Of a DNA stretch of 64,000 bases, positions 43,355-51,677 are shown in pieces (within the stretch, counting starts at the first letter, position 1; each line of letters starts with the position of its first letter). A program made the translations under genes and the position numbers. A model generated the notes under the pieces. It saw only the letters and a list, made by a program, of their open reading frames with translations, had not been told where the DNA came from and ran no database searches. This DNA is from Chersky-840 sp963838775 (GTDB lineage Bacteria; Actinomycetota; Acidimicrobiia; Acidimicrobiales; UBA8190): the NCBI GenBank assembly GCA_963838775.1, contig CAWISP010000024.1, positions 132,659 through 196,658 of the forward strand. Direction: 5' to 3'.

Positions 43355-44278
43355 GTGAAGGCAGTGGCCCGTCACCGGAACCTCGGAGCCGACCTGCGCA
43401 GAGTCGTCGCCGATTCCACTGTGGTGGTGACCGGTGCCTCTTCGGGCATCGGTGAGGCAACCGCGAGGATGCTGGGAGCGGCCGGCGCTCAAACGGTCCT
43501 GGTGGCGCGGTCGAAGGAGCGCCTCGAGGCGCTCCGGCTCGAGATCGAGGCCGCTGGGGGGCGGGCGTGCCCGCACCCAGCAGACCTGTCTGATGTGACC
43601 GCCGTGGCGCACCTGGTCGAGAGTATTCGCTCATGCCACGGCGACGTCGACGTGCTCGTGAACAATGCGGGGCACTCCATCAGGCGCTCAATCGCGCTGT
43701 CGTACAACCGCTTCCACGACTTCGAGCGCACGATCGACGTCAACTACCTGGGACCTGTGCGGCTCGTGCTGGGTGTCCTGCCGGGCATGCGTGAACGGAG
43801 GCGTGGTCATATCCTCAACGTCTCGTCCCTCGGCGTGCTCTTTAGCGCACCGCGTTTCTCTGCCTACCTCGCTTCCAAGTCGGCCTTCGAGTCGTTCTTG
43901 CGATGCATCGCGCCCGAGGTGCGCGGAGATGGGGTAGTGGTCACGAACATCTACATGCCGCTAGTTCACACTCCGATGGTCGAGGCAACACGGGTATACC
44001 GGCTCCTGCCCGGACTCACCGCGGAGGAGGCGGGCGAGCGCATTTGCCGGGCGGTGGTGGAGCGCCCGAGCCGCGTAGCCCCCCCGTTGGGACTGGTGGG
44101 TCGCCTGCTCGCCGACACCGCGCCTGCGCCCTTCGACGGCCTTCTCCGTCTCACCTATAGGTGGTCGGGTGACTCCTCGGCGGCGCGCGGCGAGGACAGC
44201 GACGAACTGGAGGCACCTGCGTTCGCACAAGGTATTCTTCGGCGGCTCGAGAGACTTACCTCGAGGAGGGAGGGATGA
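43355..44278 (+). CDS. Short-chain dehydrogenase/reductase
   Basis: A 307-residue classical SDR. Motifs are VVVTGASSGIGEATARML (cofactor loop), VDVLVNNAGHSIRRS, LNVSSLGVLFS (Ser) and SAYLASKSAFESF (Tyr and Lys). The Arg in ARSKERL after strand 2 suggests NADPH. A C-terminal extension of about 60 residues follows the fold. GTG 43355 is preceded by AGGGGAGG. Its stop overlaps the start of the acyl-CoA ligase gene (ATGA), so the two are co-translated. The pair resembles fatty-acyl reduction/activation modules of actinobacteria; a role in making fatty aldehyde or alcohol for wax esters is inference. Confidence 0.87.
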   Translation: MKAVARHRNLGADLRRVVADSTVVVTGASSGIGEATARMLGAAGAQTVLVARSKERLEALRLEIEAAGGRACPHPADLSDVTAVAHLVESIRSCHGDVDVLVNNAGHSIRRSIALSYNRFHDFERTIDVNYLGPVRLVLGVLPGMRERRRGHILNVSSLGVLFSAPRFSAYLASKSAFESFLRCIAPEVRGDGVVVTNIYMPLVHTPMVEATRVYRLLPGLTAEEAGERICRAVVERPSRVAPPLGLVGRLLADTAPAPFDGLLRLTYRWSGDSSAARGEDSDELEAPAFAQGILRRLERLTSRREG

Positions 44279-45870
44279 ATATCCGACGGGCAGTATCTGC
44301 CGCTCACGCTCTTGGACGGACCGGAATCCTCCGGCCCATGAGGCCCCTTGAGTACCTGCGGATGGCCCAGCTGACTTTCCAGTGGGGAGCGGGCCTCGCC
44401 ACCGCGTCGGCAATTGCCGCCCTCCGAGCGCCGCATCGGATGGCCGTTGTCGACGACTCGGGTTCGATGTCCTGGAAGGAGGTGGAGGGTGAGGCCAATG
44501 CCGTTGCGCACGCCTTGGCGCGTCTCGGAGTTGGTCCCGGGAGAACCGTAGGCCTCATGTGCCGCAACAATCGGTTCTTCCTCGAGGCGAGTTTGGCCGT
44601 ATCGAAACTTGGCGCCGATCTCGTGCTCTTCAACACCGACTTCGGATCACACCAACTTGGAGAGGTTCTGAAACGCGAGGGAGTCGATGCGGCGGTCTTC
44701 GGCGATGAGTTTGCACCAACGTTCAGTATGGCCGGGTTCGAAGGATCTTCGGTCCCGGAGAACCAGATTCGAGAAGCTTCGATCATCGAAGACCGCAATC
44801 CGCCCGAGCCGCCACGGCGACCCGGGCGGATTGTCATTATGACGTCGGGAACGACCGGGTTACCAAGAGGCGCTCAGCGCGCCAGTCTCACCCCTCCTAT
44901 CGACATGGTCGTGAGCGCGTTTTCCCAGATTCCGTTGCGGGCACGGGAGCCAGTTGTCGTCTCGCCACCACTCTTCCACTTGTTGGGATTCGGCTTCATG
45001 GGATTTGCCCTGGGCCTTCAGGGCACCCTCGTCGTGCGACACAGGTTCGATCCGGAGACGGTATTGGCCGATGTCGCCAATCACCGGGCAACGACCCTCA
45101 TTGCCGTCCCCGTCATGCTCCAACGCATCCTGGAAATACCAGAGCAGACACGTCGGCGGTACGACACGTCCTCGCTTCGGGTGATCGTATGCAGCGGATC
45201 CAGGCTCGGCGCAGAATTGGCCAGATCGGTGATGGACGAGTTTGGCGACATCCTCTACAACTTCTATGGGTCCACCGAAACGGGCTGGGCCACGGTGGCC
45301 GGGCCGTCCGACTTGAGATTGGCACCAGGAACGGTGGGACGACCACCGGGAGGAACGCAGGTAGTCATCCTCGACGATCGGGGCGTGCCGGTCGCCAAGG
45401 GAGAGATCGGCCGCATCTTCGTTGGAAGCGGGATGGCTTTTGAGGGGTACACAGGCGGTGGTGGGAAGGAGGTCATCGCCGGACTGATGAGCACGGGTGA
45501 CACCGGTTATGTCGACGAAGCTGGTCGCCTGTTCGTCGAAGGCCGGGACGACGAGATGATTATCTCGGGGGGCGAGAATGTCTTCCCAGGCGAGGTGGAA
45601 GAGCTCCTTCGGGCCCACGACGCGGTCGTTGATGCCGCCGTTGTCGGGGTCGATGACGAAGAAATGGGCCAACGGCTGGCTGCGTTTGTCCTCGCCAAGC
45701 CGGGATCGTCACTTTCCGCCGATGAGATCAAGGGGTACGTTCGCTCTCATCTCGCACGGTTCAAGATTCCGCGAGATGTCGAGTTCGTCGATGCCATACC
45801 GCGGAACTCAATGGGCAAGGTCCTTCGTAGAAGTCTGCTAGACGGATCAAATTTCGGCTCGCAAGGCTGA
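44275..45870 (+). CDS. Acyl-CoA synthetase (AMP-binding, fatty-acid CoA ligase family)
   Basis: A 531-residue adenylate-forming enzyme that activates a carboxylic acid, probably a fatty acid, to acyl-AMP and acyl-CoA. The P-loop-like motif is IVIMTSGTTGLPRGAQ, then NFYGSTETGWATV, TGDTGYVDEAGRLFVEGRDD with the hinge Asp, GGENVFPGEVEELL, and the catalytic Lys in PRNSMGKVLRRSL. All motifs are complete. ATG 44275 overlaps the SDR stop by 4 bases. A WS/DGAT gene lies 430 bases downstream, in line with lipid storage chemistry. Confidence 0.9.
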   Translation: MNIRRAVSAAHALGRTGILRPMRPLEYLRMAQLTFQWGAGLATASAIAALRAPHRMAVVDDSGSMSWKEVEGEANAVAHALARLGVGPGRTVGLMCRNNRFFLEASLAVSKLGADLVLFNTDFGSHQLGEVLKREGVDAAVFGDEFAPTFSMAGFEGSSVPENQIREASIIEDRNPPEPPRRPGRIVIMTSGTTGLPRGAQRASLTPPIDMVVSAFSQIPLRAREPVVVSPPLFHLLGFGFMGFALGLQGTLVVRHRFDPETVLADVANHRATTLIAVPVMLQRILEIPEQTRRRYDTSSLRVIVCSGSRLGAELARSVMDEFGDILYNFYGSTETGWATVAGPSDLRLAPGTVGRPPGGTQVVILDDRGVPVAKGEIGRIFVGSGMAFEGYTGGGGKEVIAGLMSTGDTGYVDEAGRLFVEGRDDEMIISGGENVFPGEVEELLRAHDAVVDAAVVGVDDEEMGQRLAAFVLAKPGSSLSADEIKGYVRSHLARFKIPRDVEFVDAIPRNSMGKVLRRSLLDGSNFGSQG

Positions 45871-46299
45871 CGCCGACGAGGTTTCAGAGCTGGCTTGTCG
45901 CGTGACCGTGGAGGAGGTCGCTGGCGCCCACACGCCTTCCTCCGGCGTTCGTCGTGAGCCAATCGGTCACAAATGGCACTGTGCGCGGTGCAGGGCGCGC
46001 CTGGAGTGAGTTATTCGCTCCCTCTTGTCGCATCCGCCTACATCTCGCATCATGGAAGGGTCGACCCGAGGACAGAGCCCCAGGGCACTCCGGCGTGTCG
46101 GAGATCCAAAGGAGCGCAAGCATGGTCGAACCGATCATCGAGCATCGAGCCGCGCGGTGTGAGCTGCTCAACGTCCGGACCGCAGTGGACGTGCGGAGCT
46201 GGCTTGTCGTGATCCTGCGACCATCGCACGGCGCCTCCTCTGGGCAGCGTCAGGGCGTCCAGCCGGGTCGGCAACCCACGATGTGAGGAGGGGATCCGC
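45871..46299. other. Intergenic region, 429 bases
   Basis: No domain-bearing frame is seen. GAGCTGGCTTGTCG occurs at 45889-45902 and 46197-46210, a short direct repeat of unknown meaning. The region ends with GAGGAGGGGATCC, the ribosome site of the WS/DGAT gene. Confidence 0.4.
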
Positions 46300-47709
46300 A
46301 TGCGACGATTGGGTGGGCTGGACCCCATGTTCTTCTACCTTGACACGCCCACCACCCACATGCAGTCGGCATACGTCTGCATCTTCGATCCCTCGACGGC
46401 ACCCGAGGACTACTCGTTCACCACGGTGCGGACGCTCCTGGAGCAGCGTCTGCATCTGCTGCCGCCGTTCCGCCGGCGTCTAGTCGAGGTCCCACTTGGC
46501 CTGGACCACCCGCGCTGGGTGGAGGACCCGGACTTCAACCTGGACCATCACTTGCACCCGGCGATCATTGCGTCGCCGGGTGGGGAGTCTGAGTTGGCCG
46601 AGTTCACCGCGGCCGTCCTGAGCCAGCCGCTGGATCGAAGCCGACCACCGTGGGAGATGTACGTGATCGAGGGTCTGCAGGGGGGTCTGGTCGCCTCGCT
46701 CACCAAGGTCCACCACGCCGCTATCGACGGGGTCTCTGGGGAAGAGCTCATCGTCAATCTGCTCGACCTCACACCGGAGCCAGTCGCGGTGGATCCTCCG
46801 GATCCGCCCTGGGAACCCGAGGGCCTCCCCTCTGACCTCAAGCTTGTGGGTGACGCACTCGTGGGGCTCTGCCGTCGCCCAGCGGTGACAACGCGGGCAG
46901 CATGGCGCACCGCGCGGGCCGGAGCAAACCTGCTGGGGCATGCTCGCCGGGTTGGGTTCTCGAGGGTGTCGTTACCGATGGGCGCTCCCCGAACGTCGCT
47001 GGGTGCCCCAGTGGGGCCAGAGCGGCGGGTTGCCTTCGCCCAGGCGAGCCTGGACGAGGTGAAGTCAGTCAAACGCGCCTTCGGTGTCACCGTGAACGAC
47101 GTCGTACTCGCGATGTGCTCGGGGGCGCTGCGCTATCACCTTGCTGCGTTGGACGAGCAACCGAAGGCGTCGATGGTGGCCATCGTTCCGCTTTCGGTGC
47201 GGGCCGAGCAGGAGCGGGGGACGTTGGGAAACCGACTGTCTTTTATGTTCGTCTCTTTGGCGAGCGCATTCGACGATCCGGTGCAGCGGTTGCGAGCCAT
47301 CGCCCACGCCACTCAAGCGGCCAAGGCCCAGGAGCGCGCCATCCGCCTCGATGTCGTCGGCTCGGCATGGGTGGAGGCCACCGTGCCCGCGTTGGTTGCA
47401 CCCGCTGTTCGCTTCGCCTCGCGCCTCGGAGTCGTGGATCGAGTGCGGCCAGGGAACTTGATCATCTCGAACATCGTCGGTCCACCCGTCGACCTCTACT
47501 TCGCGGGGGCCCGTCTGGTGGCGGCATATCCGATGGGTCCAATCACCGACGGCATCGGCCTCAACATCACCGTGCAGAGCTACCTCGGGTCGCTCTACTT
47601 CGGGCTGATGGCGAGCCCGAACACGGTGCCCAATGTGTGGAACCTTGCCCATGGCCTGACCGACGCCCTTCACGAACTGGCCAAGGCCGCAGCGGCGAGC
47701 CCGGGCTGA
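46300..47709 (+). CDS. Wax ester synthase/diacylglycerol acyltransferase (WS/DGAT)
   Basis: A 469-residue acyltransferase that condenses acyl-CoA with a fatty alcohol or diacylglycerol to make storage lipid. The start MRRLGGLDPMFFYLDTP is typical, and the catalytic HHxxxDG is in KVHHAAIDGVSGEEL. The conserved NDVVLAMCSGALR and the C-terminal segments SNIVGPPVDLYFAGA and GPITDGIGLNITVQSY are present. ATG 46300 follows GAGGAGGGGATCC. Length is normal. It lies after the SDR and acyl-CoA ligase genes, which could supply activated acyl groups. Confidence 0.92.
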   Translation: MRRLGGLDPMFFYLDTPTTHMQSAYVCIFDPSTAPEDYSFTTVRTLLEQRLHLLPPFRRRLVEVPLGLDHPRWVEDPDFNLDHHLHPAIIASPGGESELAEFTAAVLSQPLDRSRPPWEMYVIEGLQGGLVASLTKVHHAAIDGVSGEELIVNLLDLTPEPVAVDPPDPPWEPEGLPSDLKLVGDALVGLCRRPAVTTRAAWRTARAGANLLGHARRVGFSRVSLPMGAPRTSLGAPVGPERRVAFAQASLDEVKSVKRAFGVTVNDVVLAMCSGALRYHLAALDEQPKASMVAIVPLSVRAEQERGTLGNRLSFMFVSLASAFDDPVQRLRAIAHATQAAKAQERAIRLDVVGSAWVEATVPALVAPAVRFASRLGVVDRVRPGNLIISNIVGPPVDLYFAGARLVAAYPMGPITDGIGLNITVQSYLGSLYFGLMASPNTVPNVWNLAHGLTDALHELAKAAAASPG

Positions 47710-48314
47710 TTGCCGACGGTTGTCAATCCGGCCAACCACAAGCCGCAGCTCAAGGCCTTCGTGGATGATCTTGCGCATTTCTGGTTGTTGGGCATAGCCA
47801 CTCCACTCATTCCTGCATCAAGGATCCGTGATCGTGCGCGATCCCGTCGCGGCGGGTCTCCTGCTGACCATCCTAAAGTGGAGGGATTGTGCGGCCAGCC
47901 TCGGAGATAAGTATCAGGCGGACCACACGCAAATGTTCTGACTCGTGACTCGGCGATACGGGGCGGTCTACTGGCACCCCTGGACCGAGCTACAGGTTGC
48001 GGTGGGGGAGGCCCCGAATCGTTCTCCGGGCCTACCAAGGGAGGCCAAGCGCTGGTGATGTGCTGGGTCCTGGCAGTCGGTGGATGACTCGACCTGATCG
48101 GTAACGCTCGCGGCCGCGAATACTGAGCTGTCGCATCTCGGCACCGTGTCACCGGCATCGGCACCGTGCGGATGTATATCTGCCTACCCCCCGGGGAAGC
48201 TGTGGACCCGAGACGAGCAGGGACCACCGAGCCAACCCCTCGATCGGCCGTGCCGTCCTCTCGGCTGCCCGCAGCCCCTTGTCGGGCAGATCGTCTTGTG
48301 GGTACGGTGCGCCG
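47710..48314. other. Intergenic region with uninterrupted repeat copy, 605 bases
   Basis: Apart from the repeat at 47883-48053 there is a short frame after the WS/DGAT stop (KPQLKAFVDDLAHFWLLGIA) that is not recognised and likely a remnant. No RNA gene was seen. Confidence 0.4.
47883..48053 (+). repeat. Uninterrupted copy of the 165-bp repeat (empty IS30 site)
   Basis: GGGATTGTGCGGCCAGCCTC to CAAATGTTCTGA equals 17983-18042, and after CTCGT the sequence goes on as GACTCGGCGATACGGGGCGG, equal to 21522 onward. Thus the copy lacks IS30. GACTCG appears twice at the joint (GACTCGTGACTCGG), perhaps an old excision mark or the original target. Confidence 0.72.
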
Positions 48315-48491
48315 ATGGACACAGAAGCCGACATCAGGGCGCTCAAACACGGGTTGAGCGAGCTTGCCAGAGCAGTTGAGGAGTTGGCAGATGCCGTGGA
48401 GGATGCCGTTCAAGGCCGAAGCGCTTCGGAGATGAGCGGCGCCAGGAACGCGAGTCACACGGCTAGGCAGATTGCCCAGCGCTTCATGTGA
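48315..48491 (+). CDS. Small hypothetical protein (58 aa), predicted coiled helix
   Basis: Fifty-eight residues starting MDTEADIRALKHGLSELA, highly helical with heptad-like spacing (AVEELADAVEDAVQG). No family was recognised. The start ATG 48315 has little ribosome-site support. It may be a short coiled-coil protein or a chance frame. Confidence 0.35.
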   Translation: MDTEADIRALKHGLSELARAVEELADAVEDAVQGRSASEMSGARNASHTARQIAQRFM

Positions 48492-49111
48492 CCTGCCACG
48501 TGCCGGGGTCGTGGTCGGGCACCTGGTGAGAGAACTCCCATATGGCAATTTCACTCGGCAGATGTTCCTGGGTGGCAACCTCGACACCTCCAACATCGAG
48601 GCCGAGTACGACTCCCGCGTACTCGTCTTGTCGATACCGGTGGCCCCCCACGCCCAGCCGCGGCGCATCCAGGTCACCCAGCGAGGCGACAAGCGGCCAC
48701 TCAGCGCCTGACCAGCGCCGACGCTGGCTCAGCCTGTCAACTCGTCCATTGGGCCGTCTGGGCCGTCTGGGCCGTCTGGGCCGTCTGGGCCGTCTGGGCC
48801 GTCTGGGCCGGCGTCCGAATCCCAGAAGTCCAACCCAGGTTGCAGAGTTAAACGCGTCTGGAGATGTCACCTCAGGGAGCGGGACAGCGCGGAGGTCACC
48901 CCCCGGTGCGGACTTTCTCAGTTCTGCGATGACACCGGGAGTGGCGCCCTCTGAGCGCTGAGGATGGGGGCTTGCGTTTCTGTCCTGATAGCTCGCGCCG
49001 AACAGCATCGTCGTCGCACCTCGCCCGGTGCGTCAGAATAATGAGGTGAGAGCCGGCATCGACATACAGGATCAGCATCTCACAGGCCAGATACGAGTCG
49101 ACGATCGATTG
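48492..49111. other. Region with 9-bp tandem repeat, no gene supported
   Basis: Long frames on both strands run through the GGGCCGTCT minisatellite and owe their length to it (they encode repeated RRP or GRL). No domain is visible in the rest. Confidence 0.4.
48751..48810 (+). repeat. 9-bp tandem repeat, 6.7 copies
   Basis: GGGCCGTCT is repeated six times without change, followed by GGGCCG. Unit length is a multiple of three, but the surrounding frames are not convincing genes. It could vary in copy number. Confidence 0.9.
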
Positions 49112-49504
49112 ATGACGTCCGGGCAGGCGGCTCTGCTGTGGGTGGGCGATGCTGCCTCAAAGTCGTCACCGGTTGCGACGCTGACGCCTCTGTGGGTGAA
49201 TGATCTGCCGCGTGCCGATTGGTTTCCCGATCCGCTTGACGGCGGGCAGCTTCGCTTTTGGAACGGACTCGGATGGGACGAACAGACCATGCCCTCCACT
49301 CCTGGTGGCAGGCAGGAGGTGCCCGGTGAAGACCTGTTTGTGAACACCCGGGACGGTGCCGCGAAACCTGCCACGCGGAAGAACAGGAGGGATTCCGTGC
49401 GAGCCGCGCTTTTCAGTGCGTTTGGGCACGGCGGTGGGGGACTCGGGGACGAATCGGCGCGGACCCGGGACTCCGATGGCGCGGTGGAGTCAGCAGATAG
49501 CTAG
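49112..49504 (+). CDS. DUF2510-like small protein
   Basis: About 130 residues with one DUF2510-like segment, RADWFPDPLDGGQLRFWNGL followed by GWDEQT, the tryptophan-rich motif found in many actinobacterial membrane-associated proteins. The rest is polar and low-complexity, with basic PATRKNRRDSVRAAL near the end. The start is uncertain (ATG 49112 chosen; the frame is open back to 49028). It lies 90 bases upstream of the parA-like gene on the same strand. Function of DUF2510 is unknown. Confidence 0.55.
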   Translation: MTSGQAALLWVGDAASKSSPVATLTPLWVNDLPRADWFPDPLDGGQLRFWNGLGWDEQTMPSTPGGRQEVPGEDLFVNTRDGAAKPATRKNRRDSVRAALFSAFGHGGGGLGDESARTRDSDGAVESADS

Positions 49505-49594
49505 CCGCCTGGTCAACACCTGGTTGCACGAGTCCTCCGGTGGTCGGACGATGGTCCACGGTGACAGTGATGTGTCTTGCGTAGACTCCGCCCC

Positions 49595-50386
49595 GTGGCA
49601 CGGCTGGTGGCGGTGGCGAATCAAAAAGGCGGCGTTGCCAAGACCACAACTGTTCACTCCCTCGGCTACGCGCTCGCCGAATCAGGCAGACGGGTGCTCC
49701 TCGTCGATCTCGACCCCCAAGCGTGCTTGACCTACTCGACAGGCATCGATGTCGATTCGCTCGACCTCACCCTGCACGACATATTCCAGCGGCGAGCGAA
49801 AGCGACAGACGTCCGTCGAGTGGTGGATGGGGTCGCGGGCTTGGAGATCCTGCCCGCCGCCATCGACCTGGGGGCTTCTGAGATCGACCTCCTCTATCGC
49901 ACTGGGCGCGAGTACGTCCTGAGCTACGTCCTGGCAGACGTACGAGACGACTACGACATCATCTTGATCGACTGTCCACCGTCGTTGGGTGTGTTGACCA
50001 TCAACGGTCTCACTGCAGCAGAGGAGGTCCTCATCCCCTTCCAATGCGAGGCGCTCAGCACCCGAGGCGTAGGACAGCTTCTGGAAACGATCGACGACGT
50101 ACGGACGTTCACCAACACCAATCTCTGTGTCCGCGGGGTGATCGCCACCATGTACGACGGTCACACCCGACACGACAGAGCCATGCTGGCAACGATCAAG
50201 GATCGCTATGGGTTGGCCGTGCTCGAACCACCGGTGCCCAAGACGATCCGCTTCGCGGAGGCACCCCAGGTCGGGCGTTGCATCCTGCAGCACGCGCCAC
50301 GGTCAGCCGGCGCCGACGCGTACCGGTCGATTGCCCGCAGACTTGACGTGAACCCGGAGGGCATTTCTTCGGATCCCGCCCTGTAG
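49595..50386 (+). CDS. ParA-family ATPase
   Basis: A 263-residue deviant Walker ATPase. The Walker A' motif is VANQKGGVAKTTTVHSLG, Walker A'-related LLVDLDPQACLT, and Walker B DIILIDCPPSLGVLT. The C-terminus is basic and helical. GTG 49595 is the best start. ParA ATPases move plasmids, chromosomes or protein assemblies on the nucleoid. No ParB gene or parS-like palindromes are evident nearby, so it may act as an orphan ParA or work with a distant partner. Confidence 0.88.
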   Translation: MARLVAVANQKGGVAKTTTVHSLGYALAESGRRVLLVDLDPQACLTYSTGIDVDSLDLTLHDIFQRRAKATDVRRVVDGVAGLEILPAAIDLGASEIDLLYRTGREYVLSYVLADVRDDYDIILIDCPPSLGVLTINGLTAAEEVLIPFQCEALSTRGVGQLLETIDDVRTFTNTNLCVRGVIATMYDGHTRHDRAMLATIKDRYGLAVLEPPVPKTIRFAEAPQVGRCILQHAPRSAGADAYRSIARRLDVNPEGISSDPAL

Positions 50387-50683
50387 CTGGCGTTCCCGAT
50401 CGCAAACTGTACCTGTCCAGCACTCGGTCTCACCGACCGCCATGCCCGACCCCGGATCGAGAAGGATCGCGCCAGCCCCCGAGCGCTACCGCTCAGGGCC
50501 GTGGATCGCGGGCGCTCGCGCCTCCGCGCGTGACCCGCAGGATCAGGCACGTCTGTGTGGTGGACCCGGTCCGCTATACCAGCCTGACCGAGCTTCCTGC
50601 CTGCCCGTCTTTCGGGGTGAGTTGTCCTCGTCGGGGAAGCGGGCACCAGGCGTCATGATTGTCCGACATTCTGACGGGGCGAG

Positions 50684-50926
50684 TCACTTTGATAGCCACG
50701 GCCCGATTCTCTTGGGAGACTTGCCGTCCTTATTTGGGAGATCCTGGGTCCACTGGACCATGCCCAGTGGCGAAGTGACTAACCGCATTCCGGCGGACTC
50801 GGCCATCTGGGCAGCGTCGGCATGGGTTCCGGCGATGTGTTCCACGTCACCATCGACATAAACGATTTCGATCTCACGGGGGACATATTGGCGCCAAACG
50901 ATGCTGGCGATCTTCTGCTCGGCCAC
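50684..50926 (-). CDS. Small hypothetical protein (80 aa)
   Basis: An 80-residue protein starting at GTG 50926 with GAGGGGGA just upstream. It contains IEIVYVDGDVEHIAGTHADA, PLGMVQWTQDLPN and ends KRIGPWLSK. No family was recognised. The upstream ribosome site and the first eight codons lie in the 129-bp tandem duplication, so a second start signal exists further up without a coding body. Confidence 0.5.
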   Translation of the reverse strand: MAEQKIASIVWRQYVPREIEIVYVDGDVEHIAGTHADAAQMAESAGMRLVTSPLGMVQWTQDLPNKDGKSPKRIGPWLSK

Positions 50927-51161
50927 GGCGTCCCCCTCTCATTTCTGCCCTTGAGGAGGCTACCTGCCGGGAAGTCGTCATTGGCGACCGGTGGCTCCGA
51001 AGCCGTTGGGAATGGTCTAGAGCCTGCTACGAGTGGCGATCTTCTGCTCGGCCACGGCGTCCCCCTCTCATTTCTGCCCTTGAGGAGGCTACCTGCCGGG
51101 AAGTCGTCATTGGCGACCGGTGGCTCCGAAGCCGTTGGGAATGGTCTAGAGCCTGCTACGA
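50906..51161 (-). repeat. Perfect 129-bp tandem duplication
   Basis: The unit starting GGCGATCTTCTGCTCGGCC at 50906 is repeated from 51035 without visible change for about 127 bases. The unit length (129) is a multiple of three. It includes the start, ribosome site and upstream DNA of the small minus-strand ORF, and hence probably its promoter. Confidence 0.9.
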
Positions 51162-51298
51162 CGTCTCGGACGATTCCGGGCCGTGACGACTCCGACGCCG
51201 ATCGCACAAGAGCGTTCTTTAGGCCGGTCTCCCACCGGGCAAATATTCGGTGGTCTGGCGCTGCTCCTTCCGTGCTCCCGACATGTCCTCGATGACAG

Positions 51299-51426
51299 GT
51301 GGAGTCTTTGGTCAGCTGGGTGCGTGGTCGTAGTCCAGAGGGTGGCAATCTCCTCCCTGGTGGCTTGGTTCGAGAGTCGTCCGCTCACCTCCACTCAGCG
51401 CACAAGAGAGCGCTGACTCTCGAACC
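51299..51426 (+). repeat. tRNA-3'-end repeat, copy D (both arms)
   Basis: GGTGGCAATCTCCTCCCTGG leads to TTGGTTCGAGAGTCGTCC, GCTCACCTCCACTCAGCGC and AGAGCGCTGACTCTCGAACC. GGTTCGAGAGTC and GACTCTCGAACC are perfect 12-base inverted repeats 37 bases apart. The right half matches the sequence after tRNA-Ala; the left half matches copies B and E. This is the only copy with both arms. Confidence 0.75.
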
Positions 51427-51559
51427 CCTGCTCGACGCGCTCACCTTGGAGGAGAAGGCAGCCCTGACGGTCAGGATCGGCCTCTGGAGCATCTGCGGCG
51501 CAGAGCATCTCGGCATTCCAAGGATTCAGATGACGGACGGCCCGAACCGTCGGGCCTGA
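51427..51559 (+). pseudogene. GH3 beta-glucosidase, N-terminal fragment
   Basis: Directly after repeat copy D the frame reads LLDALTLEEKAALTVRIGLW and EHLGIPRIQMTDGPN, the start of a glycoside hydrolase family 3 protein, then stops at 51559. The residues match a different GH3 subgroup from the complete gene that follows. It is a truncated remnant fused to the repeat. Confidence 0.7.
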
Positions 51560-51677
51560 AACCCGTACAGTTCTGCCATGGCCTACGAGAACTACGAATC
51601 GTTGCCCATCCGTGGAGCGATTCCTATCAGGTACCAACCGTGTCGCCGCCGCTGAATCGGCCGGAGAACCTTTGATC

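Noticed and set aside
48484..48961. Frames on both strands with RRP or GRL repeats
   Set aside because: Their length comes from the 9-bp minisatellite; no start signal or domain supports them.
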